Of a stretch of 64,000 nt of DNA, positions 16,405 through 24,845 are shown piece after piece (within the stretch, counting starts at the first letter, position 1; the number at the start of each line of letters is the position of its first letter). Location of the stretch: positions 1-64,000 of the forward strand of contig NZ_JAKZGL010000006.1 of assembly GCF_022549355.1 (NCBI RefSeq), given 5' to 3'. The stretch is from Acinetobacter sp. NIPH 2699 (GTDB lineage: Bacteria; Pseudomonadota; Gammaproteobacteria; Pseudomonadales; Moraxellaceae). Under the pieces are notes generated by a model that was not told where the DNA came from, did not search any database, and worked only from the letters and a program-made list of their open reading frames with translations. The translations under genes were made by a program, and so were the position numbers.

Positions 16405-16824
16405 TTAAGCTTGATCTGCTGCGCTGATGGTCGCACTGGCTTGTTTGAGGCTATATAGCAATTGCCCTAGAAGAACATCTTTATTGCTTAAAGTCACCAT
16501 GACCATTGGGTGGTGAGGTGCAGGAATTGACGTAATGATCGCTTTACCATTTTCTGCATCTAAAGTAATACTTTGACATCCTGTGAGTTGGATTTCATTG
16601 AGAAAAGCACTGACCATTGCCAGTATTGAACTACTTACCGCTGCGAGTTTGCTACTGTTATATGGATTTTTTTTATAAATTGAAGCAAGCTCAAAACCGT
16701 CAGTAGAGCAAAGCATAATATAGTCAATGCCTCGAATATTGATCAAAATGTCATTGGCTTGCGCTTTGGCCAGTTGAATCAGTTCTTTCGGCGCGGTACG
16801 TTGTTGGCTGGGAATACTGAACAT
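16405..16824 (-). CDS. Roadblock/LC7-domain protein (second copy)
   Basis: A 139-residue protein with a single Roadblock/LC7 fold over about residues 20-125: hydrophobic strand DYIMLCSTDGFELASI, helix AAVSSSILAMVSAFLNEI and strand GKAIITSIPA. Such proteins often act as GTPase-activating or scaffold partners of Ras-like GTPases (MglB of Myxococcus, CvnB of Streptomyces). It is the last gene of the set, 23 bases after the GTPase gene and followed by a terminator. It differs clearly from the Roadblock protein at 18520, so the two are not a recent duplication. The cellular process is unknown. Confidence 0.82.
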   Translation of the reverse strand: MFSIPSQQRTAPKELIQLAKAQANDILINIRGIDYIMLCSTDGFELASIYKKNPYNSSKLAAVSSSILAMVSAFLNEIQLTGCQSITLDAENGKAIITSIPAPHHPMVMVTLSNKDVLLGQLLYSLKQASATISAADQA

Positions 16825-16847
16825 AATTCTTCTCTTTTATAAAGTGA

Positions 16848-17390
16848 TTAATTGGTAGCTTTTAAATTGACTTCTAGTGCGGCAATAAGTGATTCAATCA
16901 TGAGTAAGATATGTTCTTGTTTGCGGGCATCTATAAAAAATAGTGGGTATTGATAGTTATTTTGGATTAACCAATCTCGATAGATCGAGGTGGATTGTCC
17001 TTTGTTTTCATCGACGTGTGTAATGCCAATGGAGATGTTTTGCGTATAGTCTTTAAATCTATCTAAATAGCCCTCAAGTTCTTCAAGTGGAACTTTACTA
17101 TTGTGATCCACAAGAAGGACAACGCCTAATGCACCTTGGCAAATAACGGGCCAAATAAAGTCAAAACGAGTTTGTCCCGGTGTGCCATAAAGACCGATTT
17201 TGACCCCATCATCCAGTGTGATTTCACCGTAATCAATTCCTACCGTTGTTTCTACTTTATTATGTGCTTGAGTATCGGTATTGAATGCTTCAGTGGCAAG
17301 TACGGGAATTTCTGAAAGAGATTTGATCGCTTCAGTTTTTCCTGAACCCATACTTCCTGCGAAAACAATTTTATATTGTTGAAGTATCAT
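16848..17390 (-). CDS. Small Ras-like GTPase (MglA/CvnD type)
   Basis: A 180-residue G protein. The P-loop GSMGSGKT is at residues 12-19, a switch I Thr lies in TTVGIDYGEI near residue 48, and switch II reads LYGTPGQTRFDF, with Gly where the G3 Asp is usual. The base-recognition motif is THVDEN. This pattern fits the predicted GTPases (COG2229) that are regularly encoded beside Roadblock proteins. There is no membrane segment. It starts nine bases after the 322-residue protein and precedes a Roadblock gene, so all three probably form one switch module. Confidence 0.83.
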   Translation of the reverse strand: MILQQYKIVFAGSMGSGKTEAIKSLSEIPVLATEAFNTDTQAHNKVETTVGIDYGEITLDDGVKIGLYGTPGQTRFDFIWPVICQGALGVVLLVDHNSKVPLEELEGYLDRFKDYTQNISIGITHVDENKGQSTSIYRDWLIQNNYQYPLFFIDARKQEHILLMIESLIAALEVNLKATN

Positions 17391-17398
17391 ATCATTCC

Positions 17399-18367
17399 TT
17401 AAAGACCAAAACGGCGTCTAATCTTGCCGAAAAATTTATTTAAAAAACCGTGTTGTTCTATCGTTTGTTCAGCAGCCTCTGTTTGTAAATAATGACTTTC
17501 CGAGGCTGAGACGATGCTGCCGTTGTTCGAAATAATGCAAGCAGCAATAAATTGTTGAACGGCTTGAATCGGTAGTTCTAATTGAGTAGCAACCTGATCA
17601 AGCTGAGCGCCTTGGATAAAACAAGCTGAAAGTTGCAGGGCTTTTTTTCGATCATTGTGTTGAGCAGGTTGTGGCCAATAATCTATTTTGTAATATTCAT
17701 TTTCGTTAGGGGCTAAGCGTTGAAACTCTACAGAATGCCAAAACAGATTCCATAGCCAGTCTTGTAAGTTATATTCAACTTTACGCGACACTTTGGTGAA
17801 GTCAGAGGTTGTGGCAAAGTCATAATTAAAACTATGGTTGGTCTGGGTGTGGGTACGTGTGGGTTCTAGCCAAGCAATTTGGCTGCGAGTATCAATAATT
17901 GCTAAAGTGCCATGATCATCAAAGAGATGTAGGCGAGCATTTTCAGGATTTAACATATCTGTTAAAAACTTTTGATTGATTGCATCGTGTGTCGAGGCTA
18001 CCTCGACTGTGGGTTGCTGTAATTGTTGATGAGATAAATAACTCAACAGGCGGAGATGAATCCAATTCTTTAATGCATCGGTGTGTTGGAACGGTAGAAA
18101 CAGTGTGTTGTGTTGGTCGATGTGACAAGAACCTTGTCCCTTTGAAACTTTTAAACAAGGGAGTTGTTTTTGTTCTAAAATACGTTGGATCCCCTCGGTA
18201 TCAAAAAAGTTTTCATTTATTAATAATAAGTCTATATTTGGATCGGCAATATTAATCCAATTAATGCCAAATTCGTGAGGTATTGTTTTTCTAAGTTCTA
18301 ATTTTAATTCATCTGAAACTTTTAAACTTATACCTGAAATTGCGATATTAATGCAATGCCCATTCAT
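17399..18367 (-). CDS. Uncharacterised protein of the Roadblock-GTPase module
   Basis: A 322-residue soluble protein of unknown function. Residues 1-110 alternate hydrophobic strands and helices (CINIAISGISLKVS, NIDLLLINENFF, NTLFLPFQHTDALKNWI) like a degenerate receiver or flavodoxin-like fold. Residues 225-290 (YYKIDYWPQPA ... KKALQLSACFIQGAQLDQVA ... PIQAVQQFIAACI) look like a winged helix. The C terminus is basic (GKIRRRFGL). Genes beside Roadblock/GTPase pairs in Streptomyces conservons encode a winged-helix DUF742 protein, so an analogous adaptor role is possible but unproven. Confidence 0.7.
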   Translation of the reverse strand: MNGHCINIAISGISLKVSDELKLELRKTIPHEFGINWINIADPNIDLLLINENFFDTEGIQRILEQKQLPCLKVSKGQGSCHIDQHNTLFLPFQHTDALKNWIHLRLLSYLSHQQLQQPTVEVASTHDAINQKFLTDMLNPENARLHLFDDHGTLAIIDTRSQIAWLEPTRTHTQTNHSFNYDFATTSDFTKVSRKVEYNLQDWLWNLFWHSVEFQRLAPNENEYYKIDYWPQPAQHNDRKKALQLSACFIQGAQLDQVATQLELPIQAVQQFIAACIISNNGSIVSASESHYLQTEAAEQTIEQHGFLNKFFGKIRRRFGL

Positions 18368-18403
18368 AGTATCACTTTAATATTGTTAAATATCGGATTG
18401 AGC

Positions 18404-18496
18404 AATATTAGTCTTTTATAGAAAGACTAATATTAGACCTCTTATATTGTTTTTTTAATTTAGATAAAATAAAAATAAATATAGGAAGTCTAATAT
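18404..18496 (-). other. Two mutually exclusive hairpins between Roadblock-1 and the 322-aa gene
   Basis: A perfect 13-bp stem joins 18404-18416 (AATATTAGTCTTT) and 18422-18434. The right arm overlaps 18430-18438 (ATATTAGAC), which can instead pair perfectly with GTCTAATAT at 18488-18496, transcribed earlier on the minus strand. No T tract follows the first stem. The layout resembles an antiterminator/attenuator pair or an RNA processing site, but the region is AT-rich. Confidence 0.5.
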
Positions 18497-18519
18497 ATTA
18501 AATGTTTTTCTATTGCGAA

Positions 18520-18879
18520 TTAAGCAAAGTCTAACTCTTTCTCAAAAGTTTTGAGTTCGTGACGAGCCATTGCAAGGTTGGATTTACTACGGTCTAGTAC
18601 AACATAAAGGAATAGATTGCCATTGCTTTCGAGTGGACGAATTAAGTGGTATGCCTTACCAAGGGTAATTAAGATATCTTCGATATCATCATTTAGTTTC
18701 AGTGAGTTAGCAACACGGCGTTTTGCCCGTACAACCTCAGTATTACCTGCAGCTGCAAGTTCTAGATCAAGTGAGCCCCCACCTTGTGTTGCCAGCGCTA
18801 AGCCACTTTCAGTGTCTACTAGTGCTGCTGCAACGAAACCATCAATGTTTGATAAGCTTTCTAATGAAATTTTAGCCAT
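18520..18879 (-). CDS. Roadblock/LC7-domain protein (first copy)
   Basis: A 119-residue single-domain Roadblock/LC7 protein: [20 protein letters not shown], then [24 protein letters not shown] split over the central helix and strand, then [11 protein letters not shown] and a C-terminal helix. It heads the minus-strand module and is separated from the next gene by 152 bases with strong hairpins. It could therefore be made in excess over the GTPase. The partner is likely the GTPase at 16848 (inference from proximity). Confidence 0.83.
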   Translation of the reverse strand: MAKISLESLSNIDGFVAAALVDTESGLALATQGGGSLDLELAAAGNTEVVRAKRRVANSLKLNDDIEDILITLGKAYHLIRPLESNGNLFLYVVLDRSKSNLAMARHELKTFEKELDFA

Positions 18880-19262
18880 GATATTATCTCTACTAATACA
18901 TTCTTGTTTATAAGTTTATATACGCTACTTTTGTTTTAATTGGTTTTCAAAAGTAGTTAATTTCATTATAGGAAACTATTTGATTAAATCAATCATGCTT
19001 TAGCCTAATTTAAATAATAGAAATGTTAGTAATTGACAATTTTTGTCAAGTAAACAGATTATAATATTAATTGAGGATTATATTTTGATATAAATGTGAT
19101 TTCATTCACAGTAATTGGGCGATTTTCTTGTTTTTCTGTATTGTAAATAAATGTAAAAGTAATTTAATTAGAATTTTTAAATTAATAATTAAATTTAATA
19201 TAAACAAGTATTGAATAGGACAGAGAAAGTTATTAGGCTTTCTCTATCCATGAATTAAATAT
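18880..19262. promoter_or_regulatory. AT-rich promoter region of the Roadblock module
   Basis: No coding frame was found. A 17-bp palindrome, TTGACAA-TTT-TTGTCAA, lies at 19033-19049. On the minus strand its proximal half gives TTGTCA, spaced 17 bases from TATTTA, a plausible sigma70 promoter for the Roadblock gene that starts at 18879. The palindrome overlaps the -35 element and may be an operator. A stem AGAGAAAG/CTTTCTCT at 19222-19245 lies just behind the gene ending at 19263. Confidence 0.45.
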
Positions 19263-19922
19263 CTAGATAGAAACTAATTGGCTGTAAGCGCAATATAAAA
19301 TCATGAGAATAACCAGCGCGACCAAAGGCGCAACAATATAAGACCATGTTGGTGTGGCTGGAGGGGTAACTTCTAATACTGTTTCATCATGCGTATTGGG
19401 TTGTGCTTGATGAACCAGTTGATTAAATTCTTGCATGGTTGCTTCAAGAGAGATTTCTTGTTGTTCAACTGGCTTAGAACCTAATAGTTCGGTTAATTGG
19501 TTGGTTGACCATACCCAGTCTTCTGCTTGTCCAGATAAATGCTCAATTTGCCCTAACAGTAACTCTGTTAGACCTGCTGGACCAAAACTTCCTGTTTGAT
19601 CCAATTGTCTTAATTCGGTGAATTGTAACGATAACACCTCAGTGAGACTGGTTTCTAATTCTGATGCGCTGAGTGTTGATTGATTGTGTGCTGAGGTTGT
19701 TAGGTGTCGGGTAATTTCTTGGATATACAGTGGATCAGAGCTTTGAACCTCTTGATATAACTTTTGAGAATTTTGTTTCCAAAGGCTGATCAATCGGCCA
19801 AGCGCAAGCGCATTGATTTCATCAATATGAAGTTGCTTTTCTTTTTGAGAATATTGAGTAAAAAGTTGTGGTTTTTGAATTTTAATTTGTTCAGAAAAAT
19901 ATTGAACTAAGTCAAATGCCAT
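19263..19922 (-). CDS. Hypothetical tail-anchored membrane protein in the ssp operon
   Basis: A 219-residue protein, cytoplasmic and helical over about 1-185, with a single C-terminal membrane segment (about 191-215, YIVAPLVALVILMILYCAY). No known domain is recognised. It starts 15 bases after sspB on the same strand and ends the sspA-sspB-orf unit. The tail-anchor topology suggests an inner-membrane protein with its body in the cytoplasm. Function unknown. Confidence 0.7.
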   Translation of the reverse strand: MAFDLVQYFSEQIKIQKPQLFTQYSQKEKQLHIDEINALALGRLISLWKQNSQKLYQEVQSSDPLYIQEITRHLTTSAHNQSTLSASELETSLTEVLSLQFTELRQLDQTGSFGPAGLTELLLGQIEHLSGQAEDWVWSTNQLTELLGSKPVEQQEISLEATMQEFNQLVHQAQPNTHDETVLEVTPPATPTWSYIVAPLVALVILMILYCAYSQLVSI

Positions 19923-19937
19923 CAGGGATATCCTCGT

Positions 19938-20363
19938 TTAATCTAGAATTCTAAGAGAAGGTTTCTTTTTACTTGGTTCAGTTTTTTGCTTTGGTTCATC
20001 TATTTGAGCTGTTGTCGTTTCTTGAATGTCGGTATATTCAGAAGGATCGAAGAATAAACCTTGTCCATTTTCTTTTGCATAGATACCCAATACTGCCTGA
20101 ATGGGTACATAGATTTCTTTTGATACGCCGCCAAATCGAGCAGAAAAATGAATCGCCTCATTGCTGATATTCAGTTGGTGTACCGCATGTGGTGCAAGAT
20201 TCAAAACTATTTGACCATCTTTCACAAATTGTAGCGGAACATCCGTATGTGGCTGTGTTGCATCGACCAGTAAATAAGGTGTCAGCTGATTATCGCAAAT
20301 CCATTCATAAATGGCACGAGCAAGATATGGGCGTGTCGGTGTAAAAGTTATTTGCTCAGACAT
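19938..20363 (-). CDS. sspB: Stringent starvation protein B, ClpXP adaptor
   Basis: A 141-residue SspB: the substrate-binding domain about 5-110 (RPYLARAIYEWICDNQLTPY, VSKEIYVPIQAVLGIYAKENG) and a flexible tail ending in KKKPSLRILD, which resembles the ClpX-binding LRVVK-type terminus. SspB delivers ssrA-tagged peptides to ClpXP. It follows sspA by 14 bases. Confidence 0.92.
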   Translation of the reverse strand: MSEQITFTPTRPYLARAIYEWICDNQLTPYLLVDATQPHTDVPLQFVKDGQIVLNLAPHAVHQLNISNEAIHFSARFGGVSKEIYVPIQAVLGIYAKENGQGLFFDPSEYTDIQETTTAQIDEPKQKTEPSKKKPSLRILD

Positions 20364-20377
20364 AATTAAAAAACTTA

Positions 20378-21034
20378 TTAAATCGTAGAAATCAATTCAT
20401 TGTAGCTGTTTTTTTCTTGAGCTGTCATTGATTTAGTGAACGATGGTCGGCTAAAGATACGATGACAATACAAGAAAATAGGTCGGCAGTGCTGTGCAGG
20501 CAGTTCAACCCCCATACTTTTTAATCTGAGAAAAATTGGCGCGAGCATACAATCTAAAATGGAAAAGGTTTCAGACATAAAAAACGGAAAATGCTGGAAC
20601 AAGGGCGTTAAGGAAATAAGGGTATCTCTGAGTTCTTTTTGTGCTTTTTGTTTTTGCTTTGGATCGAGTGTATCGCTATGTCGCAACATCTGATCGGCGA
20701 GCTTGAACCAGTCTTGTTCAAAGCGCCAGATATATTGACGCTGTTCGGCTCTGGTCATTGGGGCGTCAGCATATAACTTATTTTGACGGTAGCGATCATC
20801 TAAATATTCAGCAATGACATTTGGTGAAAATAACTTTAGATTTTGTTCGATCAGCATGGGGAGTTGATTATACGGATTCAGATCCGCTAAATCTTCATCT
20901 TCATGGTCGGTTATGATGAGATGATATTTGATCTGCTTTTCTGCTAATAATAAGCGAATCCAGTGTGAACGGAAATCATCTGCATGACTATAAAGGGTAA
21001 TGCCCTGAACTGGGGTATTCTCAACCGACGACAT
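20378..21034 (-). CDS. sspA: Stringent starvation protein A
   Basis: A 218-residue protein with a glutathione-S-transferase fold: thioredoxin-like N domain (ITLYSHADDFRSHWIRLLLAEK) and helical C domain. SspA binds RNA polymerase in the stationary phase and acid response; it has no GST activity in E. coli. Its place between rpsI and sspB is the conserved gammaproteobacterial order. A symmetric terminator separates it from rpsI. Confidence 0.92.
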   Translation of the reverse strand: MSSVENTPVQGITLYSHADDFRSHWIRLLLAEKQIKYHLIITDHEDEDLADLNPYNQLPMLIEQNLKLFSPNVIAEYLDDRYRQNKLYADAPMTRAEQRQYIWRFEQDWFKLADQMLRHSDTLDPKQKQKAQKELRDTLISLTPLFQHFPFFMSETFSILDCMLAPIFLRLKSMGVELPAQHCRPIFLYCHRIFSRPSFTKSMTAQEKNSYNELISTI

Positions 21035-21118
21035 ATGACAAAGCTAGAGATATAAACGGTTCAGCATACTAAAAAACGCTAGAAAAAGCACCCATGAAAT
21101 ATCATCGTGACTATAAAT

Positions 21119-21149
21119 AAAAAAACCTCGGAGAAATCCGAGGTTTTTT
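21119..21149 (-). terminator. Terminator between rpsI and sspA
   Basis: CCTCGG (21126-21131) and CCGAGG (21138-21143) form a stem bounded by A6 and T6 runs, so it works on either strand. It lies 19 bases after the rpsI stop. Confidence 0.9.
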
Positions 21150-21167
21150 GTCCAATTCGAAAAACGA

Positions 21168-21554
21168 TTAACGTTTAGAGAATTGAGGACGTTTACGCGC
21201 TTTACGTAAACCAAGTTTCTTACGTTCGACTTCACGAGCATCACGAGTAACGAAACCAGCTTGACGAAGAGCAGGTTTTAGATCTTCATCAGCAGCGATC
21301 AATGCACGAGTAATACCGTGACGGATAGCGCCAGCTTGACCACCAATACCACCACCTTTAACAGTGATGTAAAGGTCGAATTTTTCAGTTACTTCTAAAA
21401 GCTCTAAAGGCTGACGCACAACCATACGAGCAGTTTCACGACCGAAATATTGCTCAAGTGTACGGTTGTTAATTACGAGTTTACCTGTACCAGCTGATAA
21501 GAAAACACGTGCAGTTGCGGTCTTACGGCGACCTGTACCATAATTAGTAGCCAT
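21168..21554 (-). CDS. rpsI: 30S ribosomal protein S9
   Basis: 128 residues with the S9 signatures [14 protein letters not shown] near the start, [15 protein letters not shown] in the middle and the basic tail [12 protein letters not shown] that reaches the P site. It is cotranscribed behind rplM (12-base gap). Confidence 0.97.
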   Translation of the reverse strand: MATNYGTGRRKTATARVFLSAGTGKLVINNRTLEQYFGRETARMVVRQPLELLEVTEKFDLYITVKGGGIGGQAGAIRHGITRALIAADEDLKPALRQAGFVTRDAREVERKKLGLRKARKRPQFSKR

Positions 21555-21566
21555 GTGCTGTATCCC

Positions 21567-21995
21567 TTAGATGTCCAAAACTTGTGGCTGTTGAGCAGTA
21601 TGAGGATGCTCAGTACCAGCGTACACTTTCATTTTTTTGATCATTGCATAACCAAGAGGACCTTTTGGTAACATACCTTTAACAGCTTTTTCTAAAACTG
21701 CTTCAGGTTTGTGAGCAATTAACTTCTCAAAGTTAGTCTCACGGATACCACCAGGGAAACCAGTATGGCGATAATATTTTTTATCAAGTGCTTTTTTACC
21801 AGTCACTTGAACTTGCTCAGCATTGATAACAACGATGTAATCACCAGTGTCAACGTGAGGAGTATAAGACGTTTTATGCTTACCGCGTAAACGACGAGCG
21901 ATTTCAGTCGCAAGGCGACCTAAAGTTTTGCCAGAAGCATCAACAACATACCAGTCATGTTGAACTTCAGCTGGCTTAGCGCTGAGAGTTTTCAT
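21567..21995 (-). CDS. rplM: 50S ribosomal protein L13
   Basis: 142 residues, the normal L13 length, when started at ATG 21995 ([15 protein letters not shown]). Motifs [30 protein letters not shown] and [10 protein letters not shown] are present. The frame is open 51 bases upstream, but that extension has no L13 homology. It is first gene of rplM-rpsI. Confidence 0.96.
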   Translation of the reverse strand: MKTLSAKPAEVQHDWYVVDASGKTLGRLATEIARRLRGKHKTSYTPHVDTGDYIVVINAEQVQVTGKKALDKKYYRHTGFPGGIRETNFEKLIAHKPEAVLEKAVKGMLPKGPLGYAMIKKMKVYAGTEHPHTAQQPQVLDI

Positions 21996-22018
21996 TAAAC
22001 CACTACCTATTATAGTTG

Positions 22019-22044
22019 GTTTGGACGGTGAAATCTGTCCAAAC
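22019..22044 (-). promoter_or_regulatory. Hairpin in the rplM leader
   Basis: GTTTGGAC (22019-22026) and GTCCAAAC (22037-22044) form a perfect 8-bp stem with a 10-base loop, 24-49 bases upstream of the rplM start on the minus strand. It may be part of an autoregulatory L13 leader or a promoter-region palindrome; a TATAAT lies between it and the start codon. Confidence 0.45.
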
Positions 22045-22260
22045 AAAAGGAGACGGAATTTTACATGAATTTATAAACACGCACAACAAGAATTCACTCA
22101 AGATACTAGAATTTGCTGCAATGTGACTGATTTGGTCAACAACAGGACTTTAATTTTAAGCGCTATTATTTGCCTTGTGGCAAAGATGGGTTTGCCCTAT
22201 GATTTTATATTAATTAATTGAAATAAATAGAAGTATTAACCTCTTCTTTAGGTGAATTTG

Positions 22261-22899
22261 ATGGAGTTGTCGTTTTCTACAAAAATGATTGTAGTCACAA
22301 TATTAATCGGTGTTTGTTCAGCGCAGACAAATGCACGGCGACTTTATAAATGGGTAGATCAGAGCAGTGTGACCAATTATTCAGAATTTCAACCTAGAGA
22401 GGGAACGTCCAAGAAGCTTGAAGTGCTTGAAAGTCGTGGAACGGGTGGCTATGTTGACCCTGCGATGGCAGTCACTGCTGAAATGAAAGCAATTGAGATT
22501 CCTTTGGATCAGACCCATCTTCAAGACCCATCTACAGGTGGGGCTGTATCATCAACTCAACCTCAACCGCCCACCACGCAAACCATTGTGAAGCAAGGCA
22601 TGCCGACGACGCCATATTTGCCTCCAACTGTTACCGTTGTTACGCCATCTGTAGATAAAAAAGAAGCACAGCCTACCCAGCATGTACAGATGATTGAAAA
22701 TAAAGAAATCGCGACCAATCCACTGGTCGAGAAGCCAAATAGTGCAGTGATTATGACTGAGAAAAAAGCAGATTTGACTGGGGTTGCGCAAACAGAGAAA
22801 AAAACACCATCAAAAATCAATCCTTGGACACGAACTCCGAATTTTGTACCTTCGAATTTAGTACCGCAAAATTTACCTAAAAACGCGACCAGTCAATAA
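22261..22899 (+). CDS. Exported DUF4124-domain protein
   Basis: 212 residues from ATG 22261, which has TTTAGG six bases upstream (an in-frame GTG at 22252 is less likely). It has a signal peptide (FSTKMIVVTILIGVCSAQTNA) followed by the short DUF4124 motif RRLYKWVDQSSVTNYSE at about residues 27-43. The rest is a low-complexity Pro/Thr/Gln/Lys-rich tail without a fold that can be recognised. Probably periplasmic; function unknown. It stands alone, divergent from rplM. Confidence 0.75.
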   Translation: MELSFSTKMIVVTILIGVCSAQTNARRLYKWVDQSSVTNYSEFQPREGTSKKLEVLESRGTGGYVDPAMAVTAEMKAIEIPLDQTHLQDPSTGGAVSSTQPQPPTTQTIVKQGMPTTPYLPPTVTVVTPSVDKKEAQPTQHVQMIENKEIATNPLVEKPNSAVIMTEKKADLTGVAQTEKKTPSKINPWTRTPNFVPSNLVPQNLPKNATSQ

Positions 22900-22986
22900 T
22901 GTGATCGAATTATAAATAGGAAATGCTATAGCTGATTTTAGATTTTGGTTACACTAGCTAGAAATCAAGAATGATTGGCGGTAGGT

Positions 22987-23970
22987 ATGCTCCCTTTATA
23001 TGTCACTTCAGGTGAACCAGCAGGCATTGGACCTGATATTTGTTTAGCTTTGGCTGAGCGAGTGGATGAACGTCCAATTGTGGTCTTGGCAGATAGGGAG
23101 ATGTTACAGCAGCGTGCTGATCAGTTGAAAATCTCTGTTGAATTGGTTGAGTATCAAGGACAGCGCCAATCCAGTGAAAAAGGGCAACTTTTTGTTGAGC
23201 ATGTCCCTTTAACTGAACAAGTTGAACTGGGGCAGTTAAATCCAGCACATGCTGCCTATGTTTTGGAGCAGTTGCGCCGTTCTGCCGATTACGCAATGGC
23301 AGGGGCGAGTGTGGGTGTTGCGACAGCACCTGTGCAGAAATCCATTATCAATGATGCAGGCATTGCCTTTAGTGGTCATACCGAATATTACCAAGAATTT
23401 GCGGGTATTGATCGTGTGGTGATGATGCTGGCGACCAAGTCATTGCGTGTCGCCTTAGCCACCACGCATTTAGCCTTACGGAATGTACCTGATGCAATTA
23501 CCAAAGAACGTTTGCATCAAGTGATTGATATTCTGATTCATGATTTAAAAACAAAATTTAAAATTATTCAGCCTAGAATTTTAGTGTGTGGGCTAAATCC
23601 TCATGCAGGTGAGGATGGTTATTTGGGGCGAGAAGAAATTGAAGTTATCAATCCTGTTCTGGAAAGCTATCGAGCGCAGGGTATTCAGATGAGTCTGAGT
23701 CTGCCTGCCGATACCTTATTTACCCCTGAAAACCTGAAAGATGCGGATGCAGTTTTGGCAATGTATCACGATCAAGGTCTACCTGTGTTAAAATCACAGG
23801 GCTTTGGTGAAGCGGTAAATATCACTTTAGGCTTACCCTTTGTTCGAACCTCAGTCGATCATGGTACAGCCCTTTCTCTTGCAGGTACTGGACAAGCAAA
23901 AGCATCGAGTTTGCATGTGGCAGTAGATTTAGCACTTGATTTAGCTCGAACCTCCCTCGCGAAGTTTTAG
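22987..23970 (+). CDS. pdxA: 4-hydroxythreonine-4-phosphate dehydrogenase
   Basis: 327 residues from ATG 22987, in vitamin B6 biosynthesis. Family signatures TSGEPAGIGPDI near the start, SGHTEYYQE in the middle, GLNPHAGEDG and YHDQGLPVLKSQGF near the end, with the metal-binding His residues in those motifs. A TTG twelve bases upstream is in frame, but ATG fits the family N terminus. The order pdxA-rsmA-apaH is the conserved proteobacterial one. Confidence 0.94.
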   Translation: MLPLYVTSGEPAGIGPDICLALAERVDERPIVVLADREMLQQRADQLKISVELVEYQGQRQSSEKGQLFVEHVPLTEQVELGQLNPAHAAYVLEQLRRSADYAMAGASVGVATAPVQKSIINDAGIAFSGHTEYYQEFAGIDRVVMMLATKSLRVALATTHLALRNVPDAITKERLHQVIDILIHDLKTKFKIIQPRILVCGLNPHAGEDGYLGREEIEVINPVLESYRAQGIQMSLSLPADTLFTPENLKDADAVLAMYHDQGLPVLKSQGFGEAVNITLGLPFVRTSVDHGTALSLAGTGQAKASSLHVAVDLALDLARTSLAKF

Positions 23971-24032
23971 TCACCTCTTACCCTCTTTATCAACGAGGGG
24001 AGAATTAAGTTTGGAATATTGAGTATAAATAT

Positions 24033-24845
24033 ATGTATCAAATTAATGCCCTAAACCCTAAAGATGAAGGGCATCAGGCTCGAAAACGTTTTGGTCAGAA
24101 CTTTTTACATGATCAACGTGTCATTGCCAAAATTGTACGCTCGGTAAATCCTCGTACGGGTGAAAATATTGTTGAAATTGGTCCGGGTTTGGCTGCATTG
24201 ACCTCTCCGTTAATTGGTGAGTGTGACGCTCTCACTGTCGTGGAACTGGATCGCGACTTGGCCGCTGGCTTACCTGCGCGCGTGCCGCACCCTGAGCGTT
24301 TGACCATTATTGAAGCGGATGCATTGAAATACGATTTCACTCAATTATTTCAAGACGGTCGTCCACTTCGTGTCGTCGGAAATTTGCCTTATAACATTTC
24401 AACGCCTTTATTGTTCCATCTCTTGGAATTTGGTGACAAAGTCAAAGATATGCATTTCATGTTGCAAAAAGAGGTTGTGGATCGTATTACCGCTGTACCT
24501 AACACCAAAGAGTATGGTCGTTTGTCGGTGATGATTCAGTATTTCTGCAAACCAACATTTTTATTTGAAGTACCACCAGGTTCATTTAATCCACCGCCAA
24601 AGGTGACTTCGGCTGTATTCCGTTTAGAGCCTTATGAAACCAAGCCGATTGTTGCAAATAATGAAAAAGCTTTAGCACGTCTGGTTGGGCACGTCTTCAC
24701 GCAACGCCGTAAAACGTTACGAAATAGCTTGAAAGGAATGCTGGCTGAAGATGGTTTTGAAAAAGCAGGCGTTGATCCAATGGCACGTCCAGAGACCTTA
24801 AGCTTGGCTCAGTTTGTCGCGTTATCTGATCAAATGGTGCAGTAA
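24033..24845 (+). CDS. rsmA: 16S rRNA (adenine1518/1519-N6) dimethyltransferase
   Basis: 270 residues with KRFGQNFLHDQ at the N terminus, the SAM site IVEIGPGLAALT, and the catalytic NLPYNIS motif near residue 118. It dimethylates two adjacent adenines in 16S rRNA. The stop overlaps the apaH start (TAATG). Confidence 0.96.
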   Translation: MYQINALNPKDEGHQARKRFGQNFLHDQRVIAKIVRSVNPRTGENIVEIGPGLAALTSPLIGECDALTVVELDRDLAAGLPARVPHPERLTIIEADALKYDFTQLFQDGRPLRVVGNLPYNISTPLLFHLLEFGDKVKDMHFMLQKEVVDRITAVPNTKEYGRLSVMIQYFCKPTFLFEVPPGSFNPPPKVTSAVFRLEPYETKPIVANNEKALARLVGHVFTQRRKTLRNSLKGMLAEDGFEKAGVDPMARPETLSLAQFVALSDQMVQ

